Of a stretch of 10,036 nucleotides of DNA, positions 1 to 6,720 are shown piece by piece. The stretch is from positions 1 to 10,036 of the forward strand of contig JALKBU010001518.1 in NCBI GenBank assembly GCA_023091735.1, written 5' to 3'. Within the stretch, counting starts at the first letter, position 1. Each line of letters starts with the position of its first letter. This DNA comes from Trichomonas tenax (lineage: Eukaryota; Parabasalia; Trichomonadida; Trichomonadidae). Below the pieces are notes generated by a model. The model did no database searches and was not told where the DNA came from. It was given only the letters and a program-made list of their open reading frames with translations. A program made the position numbers and the translations under genes.

Positions 1-49
1 GGGTCGGATATGTTTTTTTTTTTTTTTCTTCTACTACAAGTAACGCACT

Positions 50-75
50 CCCCACCCTCCACCCCCTCACCCCCC
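50..75 (-). other. C-rich tract; potential G-quadruplex on the minus strand
   Basis: Four C-runs of 4, 3, 5 and 6 bases (50-53, 55-57, 62-66, 70-75) are separated by loops of 1, 4 and 3 bases. Read on the minus strand this fits the G3+N1-7 quadruplex pattern. It stands out strongly in an otherwise very AT-rich region and lies between a T15 run (13-27) and an A31 run. The motif is directly visible; actual folding or function is inference. Confidence 0.6.
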
Positions 76-119
76 TACCTGTAGTTTGATATCGTAAGCA
101 GTTATACTCATTTATGGAG

Positions 120-152
<33 letters not shown>

Positions 153-181
153 AAATTTTTTTTAAAAAAATAATTTTTAAA

Positions 182-220
<39 letters not shown>
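120..220. repeat. Long A and T homopolymer tracts
   Basis: A run of 31 A (120-150) is followed by short alternating A and T blocks and then a run of 35 T (186-220). The two long runs are complementary and could fold back on each other. Such tracts occur in AT-rich protist intergenic DNA, but they are also where assemblies tend to be least reliable, so exact lengths should be treated with caution. No gene is seen here. Confidence 0.85.
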
Positions 221-221
<1 letters not shown>

Positions 222-1266
222 ATGTGACGAAGAAAGAATTTTCACTCTCTCTTCAAAAAATTTTTGAAACAATCTTTCTCTGCTATTATACGTATAGCAT
301 ATCTCGTATATAATCTATGGATATACTCATAATTGTAACTGAATCTTAGGTTGCTGATAAGCAATCCCATAAATAGAGACGGCTCGAATTTTGACAATCT
401 GAGATGAGATTTTTTTGTTTTCATTATAGTCAACCCAATGATTGATAAAAGACATAGACAATAGTTACTTTATATAATAGATACAGTATTGATTATAATA
501 ACATTAGTAGATAGATGATTTATTAATGATATGAAAACAAAAATCTCGAAAGACATGTTTTCTCCGCAAACACAATTTTTTGACAAAAATTTGATCTCCA
601 TCGAATATTTGCTTTAACATTAATTACTGAGATGGGCCAATTACTTTCCTTAGGGAAACAACGAATCTATAGTTGATGGTCTATTAACCTCTGCAATTGA
701 ATGAAGTTAAGTTTAATGTATATGGTAAAAACAGCATTTCAATTACAAATTTGAAAAATATGAGGCAATTTTTTATTTTGATCTGATACAGATATTATGA
801 AGGAAAACAACGATATAATATATATAAATAAGATATATACTTATTGGATATTAACATTATATAGATTGTAGTTGATTGTGAATATAATATGACATCATGA
901 CAAATGATGAAAGTGCTTTCACTTTTTTAAAATTTCACAAAAAATTCAGTTTCGTTTTTATAGAGTTATTCAAGTTACATAGCCTTGATTTTTTTATTTT
1001 GCTCTATAGATTCCGATTCAGAATCATTTGGCCTATCTATGCATATGCTTAAATTGATCTGTACTTTGCTATTAGTCACTATATTCAAGCAAGAAAAGTT
1101 TTGATACCTAAATTGTGCAAAAAATGACGGATGTCAAAATTGTAATATTTGAGTGACTTATAATCGAAATAGAAACTTCAAACCATAGCTATAATGCTTA
1201 AATTTGATAGGGTTTATAATGATGTTATTATAACATTTCAACTCATTCTCTATCTTTCTGCGCTAA
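221..1266. other. Intergenic AT-rich region without a supportable gene
   Basis: All six frames are broken by frequent stops. The only open stretch, on the minus strand at 242-433, shows no recognisable domain and no family resemblance. A near-palindrome TGAAAGTGCTTTCA at 908-921 differs by one base from the palindrome inside the inverted-repeat element at 4660-5948. Nothing else stands out. Confidence 0.6.
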
Positions 1267-2477
1267 ACACACCCTTGCACGCCCTATATTTACCTTGGCT
1301 CGGGAAGAAACTCCATAACAATCCCACCAACAGTTCGAGCTATCAAAACGTCTGCAATTTTGGGCAAAGGGGATGCTATCTCTATCACATGTTCTGTTGA
1401 TTCGCAACTTGAAACTATTGAGCCAAAAGCTTTCCAATACTGCACTTCGCTCTCTGCTTGAAGGTACAAGAATTTCAACAGCTTTGCTATTTGGTCCAAA
1501 TATGAATCTAATTGGTATCAGAGCATTTTATGGATGTATCCTGATTCCATCATTGTCTTTTTGATCCTCTGTTCCATTGGAAATCAGAGCAGAAGCTTTC
1601 CATTCATGTTCATCTGTTACTTCGATCTCATTTGAATGTATTGAGGAGATAGACCTTTCTTCGGATTGATAAAATTGACTTCCCTGACAATTCCAAACAA
1701 TATTGTTCAGTTTGGTTTATATTGTTTCAGTCTCTGAAACTTTCGATAATTCAATTATTGGTTCTTCTTCAATGACCATAGGAATGATCAAAGATTGCCA
1801 ATCTCTTCGTGACTTTATTATTCCTTCAAATATTAATGCAATCAGTCCTCTCTCTTTGAGTAACACATCATTCACAATGATCAACATTCCGGATTCAATC
1901 ACTGAGCTCGGTCTTCAGTGTTTCAAGGACTGTAGAATCCTAACAACGATCAACATCTCTAGCAATTCAAATTTTCAGAAAATCATTTATGGAGTCTTTG
2001 ATGGATGCTTGAAATTCGCTAAACTTGCTCCTTTCACGAATTCATTCTTTAAAACTAACTACGGATCTCTTTATGATTGTTTATCCTCCTACTTCATCCA
2101 ATCATTATTTTGCTTTGGTATACAGTGTGACAAGTATTGCAGAGAGTGCTTTCATTGGATGCATCAATCTGAAATCTATTCTAATTCCAGATAACTCTAT
2201 CCTTAGCATTGGACAAAACGCGTTTGAAGGCTGCACGAATCTCAAATTCATCAATATCCCTCTTTCCATCATTGATATTTGAGAAAATGCCTTCCTTGGA
2301 TGTAATTCATTTTTATGTGGAAATTTTCAATATGAAAATAAGACGACATCTTTCATATCTCAACTTCTTCGTGCTGGCCTTCAGCCTTTATCTCTTTCTT
2401 CATGCCAACATATTACATGGCGTTCAACATTTTATTCCATTCGCTATTTTGTTTTCTTAGTATTTATAACAATATAA
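1267..2477 (+). pseudogene. BspA-like leucine-rich-repeat surface protein, decayed
   Basis: BspA-like (LRR_5) proteins form very large families in trichomonads and are usually thought to be surface proteins. The repeat grammar, hydrophobic beta-strand then I..AF..C.sL, is visible in pieces spread over frames. Frame 1 at 1267-1458 has SITIPP and IEPKAFQYCTSL. Frame 2 at about 1470-1666 has GIRAFYGC and IRAEAFHSC, with TGA at 1562 and 1667. Frame 1 at about 1666-1730 has LTSLTIPNNI. Frame 2 at 1740-2075 has INIPDSITELGLQCFKDC. Frame 3 from about 2075 has YPPTSS, SIAESAFIGC and IGQNAFEGC. A TGA at 2280 then sits where the repeat expects a residue before ENAFLGC, and the frame continues to TAA at 2475. 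At least four frame changes and several stops mean no full protein can be made. No start codon was identified; the left edge is approximate, set by the first open LRR-like frame after a stop at 1264. Confidence 0.85.
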
Positions 2478-2719
2478 TTCAACGATAAAATAATGATCTA
2501 CCTCTAAAACGAAGATAATTCATTAATTTTTCGAAGAGCAACTTCATTCAATTCCATTGGATCATTTTTGTCATGTAAATTGTCAATTTGATTTTTGTCA
2601 AGTAAAGTGTCACATTGTAAAATTTCTAATATATTATGGAGTGTATAATATTCTGAGCAAAATTTTTCTCAAATATATTTTTGCCACTTAAAATAAAAAA
2701 CTGTAAGAATTTTCAAAAA
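2478..2719. other. Intergenic region with short TGTCA-bearing direct repeat
   Basis: This 242-base AT-rich spacer separates the BspA pseudogene from the Kelch gene. Around 2570-2615 it holds two imperfect copies of a roughly 21-base unit, TTTTTGTCATGTAAATTGTC followed about nine bases later by TTTTTGTCAAGTAAAGTGTC. Similar TGTCA/TGACA-rich wording occurs near 4296-4400 and 6560-6700. Its role is unknown. Confidence 0.5.
2713..2718 (+). promoter_or_regulatory. Candidate initiator (TCAAAA) of the Kelch gene
   Basis: Trichomonad genes are typically transcribed from an initiator of consensus TCA(+1)Py(T/A) a few bases upstream of the ATG. Here TCAAAA lies so that its A would be five bases before the ATG at 2720. 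It keeps TCA but not the following pyrimidine, so the assignment is weak. The DnaJ-like gene on the other strand has the same TCAAAA arrangement. Confidence 0.3.
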
Positions 2720-3895
2720 ATGGGACCCAATCCAAGTATGCCATATGGCCCCGTCCATCCTTATCTGAACGACATGTACGTGATGATCCAGGATGGGGAT
2801 GATAACGAGGGCGCTCCGAAGCCATCTGTGCAAACAACAGCGCAATATAACCAAAAAATACTAAAAGGACCCTTCGCTGGTATATGGTCGGTGTTCACGC
2901 CCAACTGCGTGTGCCCGATACCGCGCGCGGGCCATTTCACAGTTCACGACACCGAAAATAATTTAATGTACGTTGGATACGGTTTGGATCAAGACGACAA
3001 TGCTCTGAACGATCTCTGGGTTTTCAATCTTAGTGACTATAAGTGGAAGCAAATTCAACTTACGGGTCAAATTCTTACGCCCAGGGTTGGTGCACGCGCT
3101 CTGCTCTCTGGAAAGTACTTAATTGTGTTCGGAGGATACGCAAACAGACAATATTTTGCGGATTTGCACTCAATCGACGTAGAAACAGGAGAAGTGAGAA
3201 TTATCCAGACTTTTGGTGAAGAGCCACCGCCACGCTCAACACCAGTTGTAACAATGTATGACAATAAGTTCTTTATTTGGGGCGGCTACAACGGAAATTA
3301 TCTTTCCACATTGCACATTTTGCACGTTGATTCTCGCACGTGGGAACATGTTCCACAGGATATACAGGGAAGAACTGCGATCCCTGGCTGCTTGGTCGGT
3401 GATAAGTTCTATTCTTACGGAAGTTCGAAGCAAAATGGTGTCATTCGCATAGATTTGACAAATCACAAAGTAGAACTCATCGAAACAACAGGTGCAGAGC
3501 CTCCGTCGACCGTTATGGGTGCTGGAATGGTCAAAGTTGAAAATCTTCTATTTTTCTTCGGCGGTAAATCATCTTCAAAGTGGACACTTGTGTATGCATT
3601 CGATGTCACGAAGAATTGGTGGTTTGTCTTCCACGTGATGCCAGACGGAGACAGTGTTTCTGTCTCTGATGGAACTGTTTCGGAACTTGGCTTGTTCATG
3701 GTGCCAAGAATCAACGCGTTCTCTCTTGTTTACAACGAGGCTAAAAGAGAACTTGTTGCAACTTTGGGCGATCCAATGAACAATCCACCGCATTTGTTTA
3801 TCGTATCTATTGGCGACGCTATGGGTGTCATCCACCAGAGGGATGATATGCTTGAAGCTTTACGATTTATGAATCCACACACTAATTTTCATTAG
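2720..3895 (+). CDS. Kelch-repeat beta-propeller protein
   Basis: This is a 391-residue protein with six Kelch-like blades. Approximate positions are 68-118 (PRAGHF...MYVGYG...LNDLWVFNLSDYKWK), 120-166 (PRVGA...LIVFGGY...DLHSIDVETGEV), 171-213 (PRSTP...FFIWGGYNG...LHILHVDSRTWE), 218-256, 262-305 (LLFFFGG) and 329-364. The diagnostic GG and W/Y positions are clear in blades 1-3 and weaker in 4-6. There is no signal peptide, membrane segment, BTB or BACK domain, so it is probably a cytoplasmic stand-alone propeller that binds other proteins; the partner is unknown. The first in-frame ATG, at 2720, was chosen because a possible initiator lies just upstream and because the N-terminus (MGPNPSMPYG) runs directly into the domain. 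The gene is intronless and ends in TAG; an A-rich stretch with TATAAAA follows about 20 bases on and may serve polyadenylation. It is richer in G and C than its surroundings, as expected for an expressed gene. The family call is firm; the cellular role cannot be read from sequence. Confidence 0.92.
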   Translation: MGPNPSMPYGPVHPYLNDMYVMIQDGDDNEGAPKPSVQTTAQYNQKILKGPFAGIWSVFTPNCVCPIPRAGHFTVHDTENNLMYVGYGLDQDDNALNDLWVFNLSDYKWKQIQLTGQILTPRVGARALLSGKYLIVFGGYANRQYFADLHSIDVETGEVRIIQTFGEEPPPRSTPVVTMYDNKFFIWGGYNGNYLSTLHILHVDSRTWEHVPQDIQGRTAIPGCLVGDKFYSYGSSKQNGVIRIDLTNHKVELIETTGAEPPSTVMGAGMVKVENLLFFFGGKSSSKWTLVYAFDVTKNWWFVFHVMPDGDSVSVSDGTVSELGLFMVPRINAFSLVYNEAKRELVATLGDPMNNPPHLFIVSIGDAMGVIHQRDDMLEALRFMNPHTNFH

Positions 3896-4650
3896 ATAAT
3901 TACAAAAAACAGAAATATAAAATGTTATAAATAAATTCTCAAAATAGTATTGCTCTCTTGGAAATATCCGTTATTTTTATCCCAGCGTTTCACCTGCAAT
4001 GTTCTTTTGTCTTATTTAATTTCATATTGATAATGAATAAAGATATCTTTGATAACTGCTATTCAACAATTGATGAAAGCATATGTGCAAAGCCAGTAAT
4101 AGTGGAGTCCAATTAAATTAGACTGCTTCACGTTTATTTGGGATAATTTTTCAATATCAAACAAAAAAAATCAGAAAATAAGATGGACATCAATAACACA
4201 CAAAGGATTTTGAACTCTATTTTTGGTGTATTATCGAAAGTACATTTAATTAAATTCTGTAACAATTATTTTGGGACTGGGACAAAATAGAACAACGTGC
4301 TTTTCTGACATGTAACTTATTTTTGATATGTAAAGTCAGTATGTCAAAATAAAGGAAAGTGACGTGTTTGTGCGGGAAAAATGGAAAAGTGTCAATAGGT
4401 TGAAATGGATTGAACTCAATGTTGGAAGCCAAAGAAGACTTCATTATGAGTAGTTGTGGCCTCATAGTGAAGGATGTTATTTGTGCTATCAGCATCCTGA
4501 CGATAGCACATCATCCATTTCTCTTTGTTCATTGCAAGTTTTTGTTGCACTCCAAACCTAAGAAAACCAAGAAACTCGGTCGAAATTATTCCTTCTTGCA
4601 TGGTAAATATGAATTATAAACAATAATTTGAAGATAAAAATAAAAATTTA
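3896..4650. other. Intergenic region, no gene seen
   Basis: AT-rich sequence between the Kelch gene and the inverted-repeat element. Short open frames at 4410-4619 (+) and 4416-4601 (-) overlap each other and match nothing recognisable. The stretch from about 4296 to 4400 is rich in TGACA/TGTCA words like those near 2570-2615 and 6560-6700. A strong stem-loop lies at 4472-4516 and is listed separately. Confidence 0.55.
4472..4516. other. Stem-loop with a 9-bp perfect stem
   Basis: TGTGCTATC (4482-4490) is perfectly complementary to GATAGCACA (4502-4510) around an 11-base loop. GGATG (4472-4476) pairs with CATCC (4512-4516) below a small asymmetric internal loop. A 14-bp interrupted helix is unusual for this AT-rich spacer. 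It could be part of a non-coding RNA, a degraded inverted repeat, or chance. Pairing is seen directly; function is not. Confidence 0.5.
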
Positions 4651-4659
4651 GTTAAAAAT
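4651..4659 (+). repeat. Left target-site duplication (GTTAAAAAT)
   Basis: The nonamer GTTAAAAAT abuts the outer end of the left inverted repeat and recurs in the same orientation at 5949-5957, directly outside the right inverted repeat. A direct repeat exactly flanking inverted ends is the signature of transposase-mediated insertion. Both copies are followed by G, so a 10-bp duplication cannot be excluded. Confidence 0.8.
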
Positions 4660-5051
4660 GGCAGTATTTTTCCTTCTGCGGTGTAGTCCCGCGACCTTCA
4701 TAACTTTTTATCTGATCAATATTTTTTCGATTTGAAAGTACTTTCATGAACTTATTGATAGTTGTCTATCCAGTGGTATAAGTGGTACAGTCTATATATC
4801 TATCAAATCATTGTTTGCATTTCAAATCGTCCAAAAATATACGATTTCCAGCATAAATGTATGCGCTACTATGCAGCATATGATATTTTTATGTGTATTA
4901 TTGATTCAAATTCCTCTTATACGCTTAAAATTAAAAATGCAACTAATTCGTTAATTGATTTGAGGGCGATTATACACATGAAAGTTATTGAATTTGATGG
5001 GATTTGGATTTGCAGCTGTAATAATGTAAAATTTTACAATTTTAGATTTGG
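4660..5051 (+). repeat. Left terminal inverted repeat, 392 bp
   Basis: Pairs base for base with 5557-5948 on the opposite strand. Near its outer end it carries a GC-rich patch (TTCTGCGGTGTAGTCCCGCG at 4674-4693) and then the 14-bp perfect palindrome TGAAAGTACTTTCA (4733-4746), which could be a protein-binding site, for example for a transposase. An open frame starting at a TTG at 4762 runs through most of the arm. It reappears as an inverted copy in the other arm, starts without ATG and shows no domain, so it is not called a gene. Confidence 0.9.
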
Positions 5052-5356
5052 TTTTATTATTTATGAGATTTTTCAATTGGAAAGTAAAAGCAGATCAAAA
5101 TTTTGCTTTTGTTAGATATGCAATTGCTAGCCTTGAATTATAGTTGAGATCGTGGTGATAAAAATATTATATCAAGGTAATATTTCATTAAAAAGACATA
5201 AAAATTAATATTTTATAATATCTTTTAAAAATGAATAAAATTATAGACTTTGATCTTTATTCCAGAATATAATTCAGTAGAAATACAAGAAGGAAGATTA
5301 AATATCGAATTTTTTTAGTTGTCATCATATTGATAACCTCAGGCTGTAATAATCTA

Positions 5357-5511
5357 TTTTTCGATTTGAAAGTACTTTCATGAACTTATTGATAGTTGTC
5401 TATCCAGTGGTATAAGTGGCACAGTCTATATATCTATCAAATCATTGATTGCATTTCAAATCGTCCAAAAATATACGATTTCCAACATAAATGTATGCAC
5501 TACTATGCAGC
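5357..5511 (+). repeat. Internal third copy of part of the terminal repeat
   Basis: A 155-base segment matches 4723-4877 of the left arm in direct orientation at a constant offset of 634, with about four substitutions (such as GGCACAG for GGTACAG). It includes the palindrome TGAAAGTACTTTCA (5367-5380). At the two positions near 4749-4752 where the arms differ, this copy agrees with the left arm. It ends abruptly at the foot of the hairpin at 5510-5537. Confidence 0.88.
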
Positions 5512-5551
5512 GCTGAGGAAAGATGGTGTCTCAGCGCATAATTTTTTTTTT
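5510..5551 (+). other. GC-rich hairpin followed by a T10 tract
   Basis: GCGCTGAG (5510-5517) and CTCAGCGC (5530-5537) form a perfect 8-bp stem with a 12-base loop. After ATAA comes a run of ten T (5542-5551). The shape resembles a terminator or the 3' end of a small RNA ending at a T-run, but no promoter boxes are evident. It sits exactly where the third repeat copy stops, which suggests a recombination or capture scar. Confidence 0.5.
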
Positions 5552-5556
5552 CATTG

Positions 5557-5948
5557 CCAAATCTAAGATTCTAAAATTTTACATTATTACAGCTGCAAAT
5601 CCAAATCCCATCAAATTCAATAACTTTAATGTGTATAATCGCCCTCAAATCAATTAACGAATTAGTTGCATTTTTAATTTTAAGCGTATAAGAGGAATTT
5701 GAATCAATAATACACATAAAAATATCATATGCTGCATAGTAGCGCATACATTTATGCTGGAAATCGTATATTTTTGGACGATTTGAAATGCAAACAATGA
5801 TTTGATAGATATATAGACTGTACCACTTATACCACTGGATAGACAACTATCAATATGTACATGAAAGTACTTTCAAATCGAAAAAATATTGATCAGATAA
5901 AAAGTTATGAAGGTCGCGGGACTACACCGCAGAAGGAAAAATTTTCCC
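5557..5948 (-). repeat. Right terminal inverted repeat, 392 bp
   Basis: Reverse complement of 4660-5051 without indels. Differences from the left arm include two substitutions next to the TGAAAGTACTTTCA palindrome (here at 5862-5875), one near 5625-5632, and two close to the inner boundary. The inner edge is sharp: beyond CCAAATCTAA at 5557 the similarity disappears. Confidence 0.9.
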
Positions 5949-5957
5949 GTTAAAAAT
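5949..5957 (+). repeat. Right target-site duplication (GTTAAAAAT)
   Basis: Second copy of the nonamer found at 4651-4659, immediately outside the right inverted repeat and in the same orientation. It defines the right boundary of the element. Confidence 0.8.
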
Positions 5958-6053
5958 GAATTTTACAAAGAATATAAGGATCGAATTGAGAATCTAAATA
6001 ATATAAATCAATATATAAAATGAAAGTAACACGAAAACATTTTCTAATTCATG

Positions 6054-6073
6054 ATTCATAATTAATTATGAAT
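6054..6073. repeat. 20-bp perfect palindrome
   Basis: ATTCATAATTAATTATGAAT equals its own reverse complement over all 20 bases. In such AT-rich DNA short palindromes are common, but 20 perfect bases is longer than usual. It lies about 105 bases outside the transposon's right end. Confidence 0.6.
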
Positions 6074-6233
6074 TTAATGTTATATTAATAATTATGAGAA
6101 TAAGTAATAATATGAAAATAATCTTGCAATGAAAAAGGTATCTGTGAAAAATAAAAAATAGAAAAAAAAATAATTTTTTAATATCAAAAGTGAAAATGTA
6201 ATGTGTATTAAAAATTGAATCAATAAGTGGGTT

Positions 6234-6397
6234 CTTGATATGACCTGGCTTGGCCACTCGAGGGCTTTGGAAGTCTCAGGCCGACCTCGCCATGCATCGA
6301 ATCTGATGCTGAAGGTAGAGGCGGCTTCTGTAGGCCGAGTCCTTCTTGATAAGGTCTGGCCACTCGAGGGCTTTAGAAGTTTCAGGCCAACCTCGCC
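6234..6397 (+). repeat. GC-rich block with a 40-bp imperfect direct repeat
   Basis: The 40-base unit beginning GGCCACTCGAGGGCTTT occurs at 6252-6291 and 6358-6397 with three mismatches, giving a period of 106 bases. Both copies are preceded by a related TTCTTGATA...CTGG segment. The period is not a multiple of three, so this is not a protein repeat. The block is sharply GC-rich against flanks that are almost pure A and T. It may be a fragment of a dispersed or satellite repeat. Confidence 0.75.
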
Positions 6398-6720
6398 CAA
6401 TGACATTCTTACAACAATTTAAGCATGCATAAATATCGTTGTTTTCTTAACAATTACCAATTAGGTATATGCTCGTTGATGATAGAGTTGTGGCTGGTCA
6501 ACAACACTAACCTGGATGTATTGGTTAGACTACAAAGATATTTATAACACTTTTTATAAAGGTGACAATTTGCCCGCTCAAAAAAGTGACAGTTCATTCA
6601 TGAAAAGTGACTTTAAGGTTCATCCGGCACTTTTTGATGTACACTTTTGTCATAGACTCCAATTATTTTTAATGTTGGAAAAAAATTTGACATGTAAATT
6701 TATTTTATGCTTTTACCTGA

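Larger units (their letters stand above)
4660..5948. mobile_element. Non-autonomous Mutator-like (MULE/foldback-type) transposon
   Basis: A 1289-bp element bounded by two 392-bp inverted repeats (4660-5051 and 5557-5948). They align without any indel (position sum constant at 10608) and by eye differ at about eight positions, three of them in the outermost seven bases. The ends read GG...CC and are flanked by a 9-bp direct repeat. Long terminal inverted repeats with 9-bp, AT-rich target duplications are characteristic of the Mutator superfamily, which is known in Trichomonas. No transposase is present: the 505-bp core has only short open frames, so movement would need an enzyme encoded elsewhere. 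The high arm identity suggests recent insertion or gene conversion between arms. An alternative is a generic foldback element of another superfamily; the 9-bp duplication argues for Mutator. Confidence 0.82.
5958..6720. other. Intergenic region with palindrome, GC-rich block and TGACA words
   Basis: No supportable gene in 763 bases. The stretch 5958-6230 is extremely AT-rich. About 6234-6400 is an isolated GC-rich block with a direct repeat, listed separately. From about 6560 to 6700 TGACA/TGTCA words recur, similar to those at 2570-2615. An open frame starting with ATG at 6516 has no recognisable content. Confidence 0.55.

Noticed and set aside
242..433. Minus-strand open frame of 63 codons
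   Set aside because: Lysine/isoleucine-rich content typical of random AT-rich DNA, no recognisable family and no clear neighbour context.
4095..4130. Sequence around GTGGAGTCCAATTAAATTAG resembling a Tc1/mariner terminal repeat after a TA
   Set aside because: I found no matching inverted copy elsewhere in the window and no transposase, so the resemblance cannot be supported.
4410..4619. Open frames on both strands around the 4472-4516 stem-loop
   Set aside because: They overlap each other, lack recognisable domains and have no supporting context.
4762..5115. Open frame of 117 codons in the left arm, repeated as 91 codons on the minus strand at 5571-5846
   Set aside because: Both are the same sequence because they lie in the inverted repeats. 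They begin at TTG rather than ATG, show no domain, and the arms' few differences give no sign of protein-level selection.
6092..6422. Overlapping open frames on both strands through the GC-rich block
   Set aside because: GC-rich DNA has few stops, so open frames are expected; the two repeat copies fall in different frames because the period of 106 is not a multiple of three.
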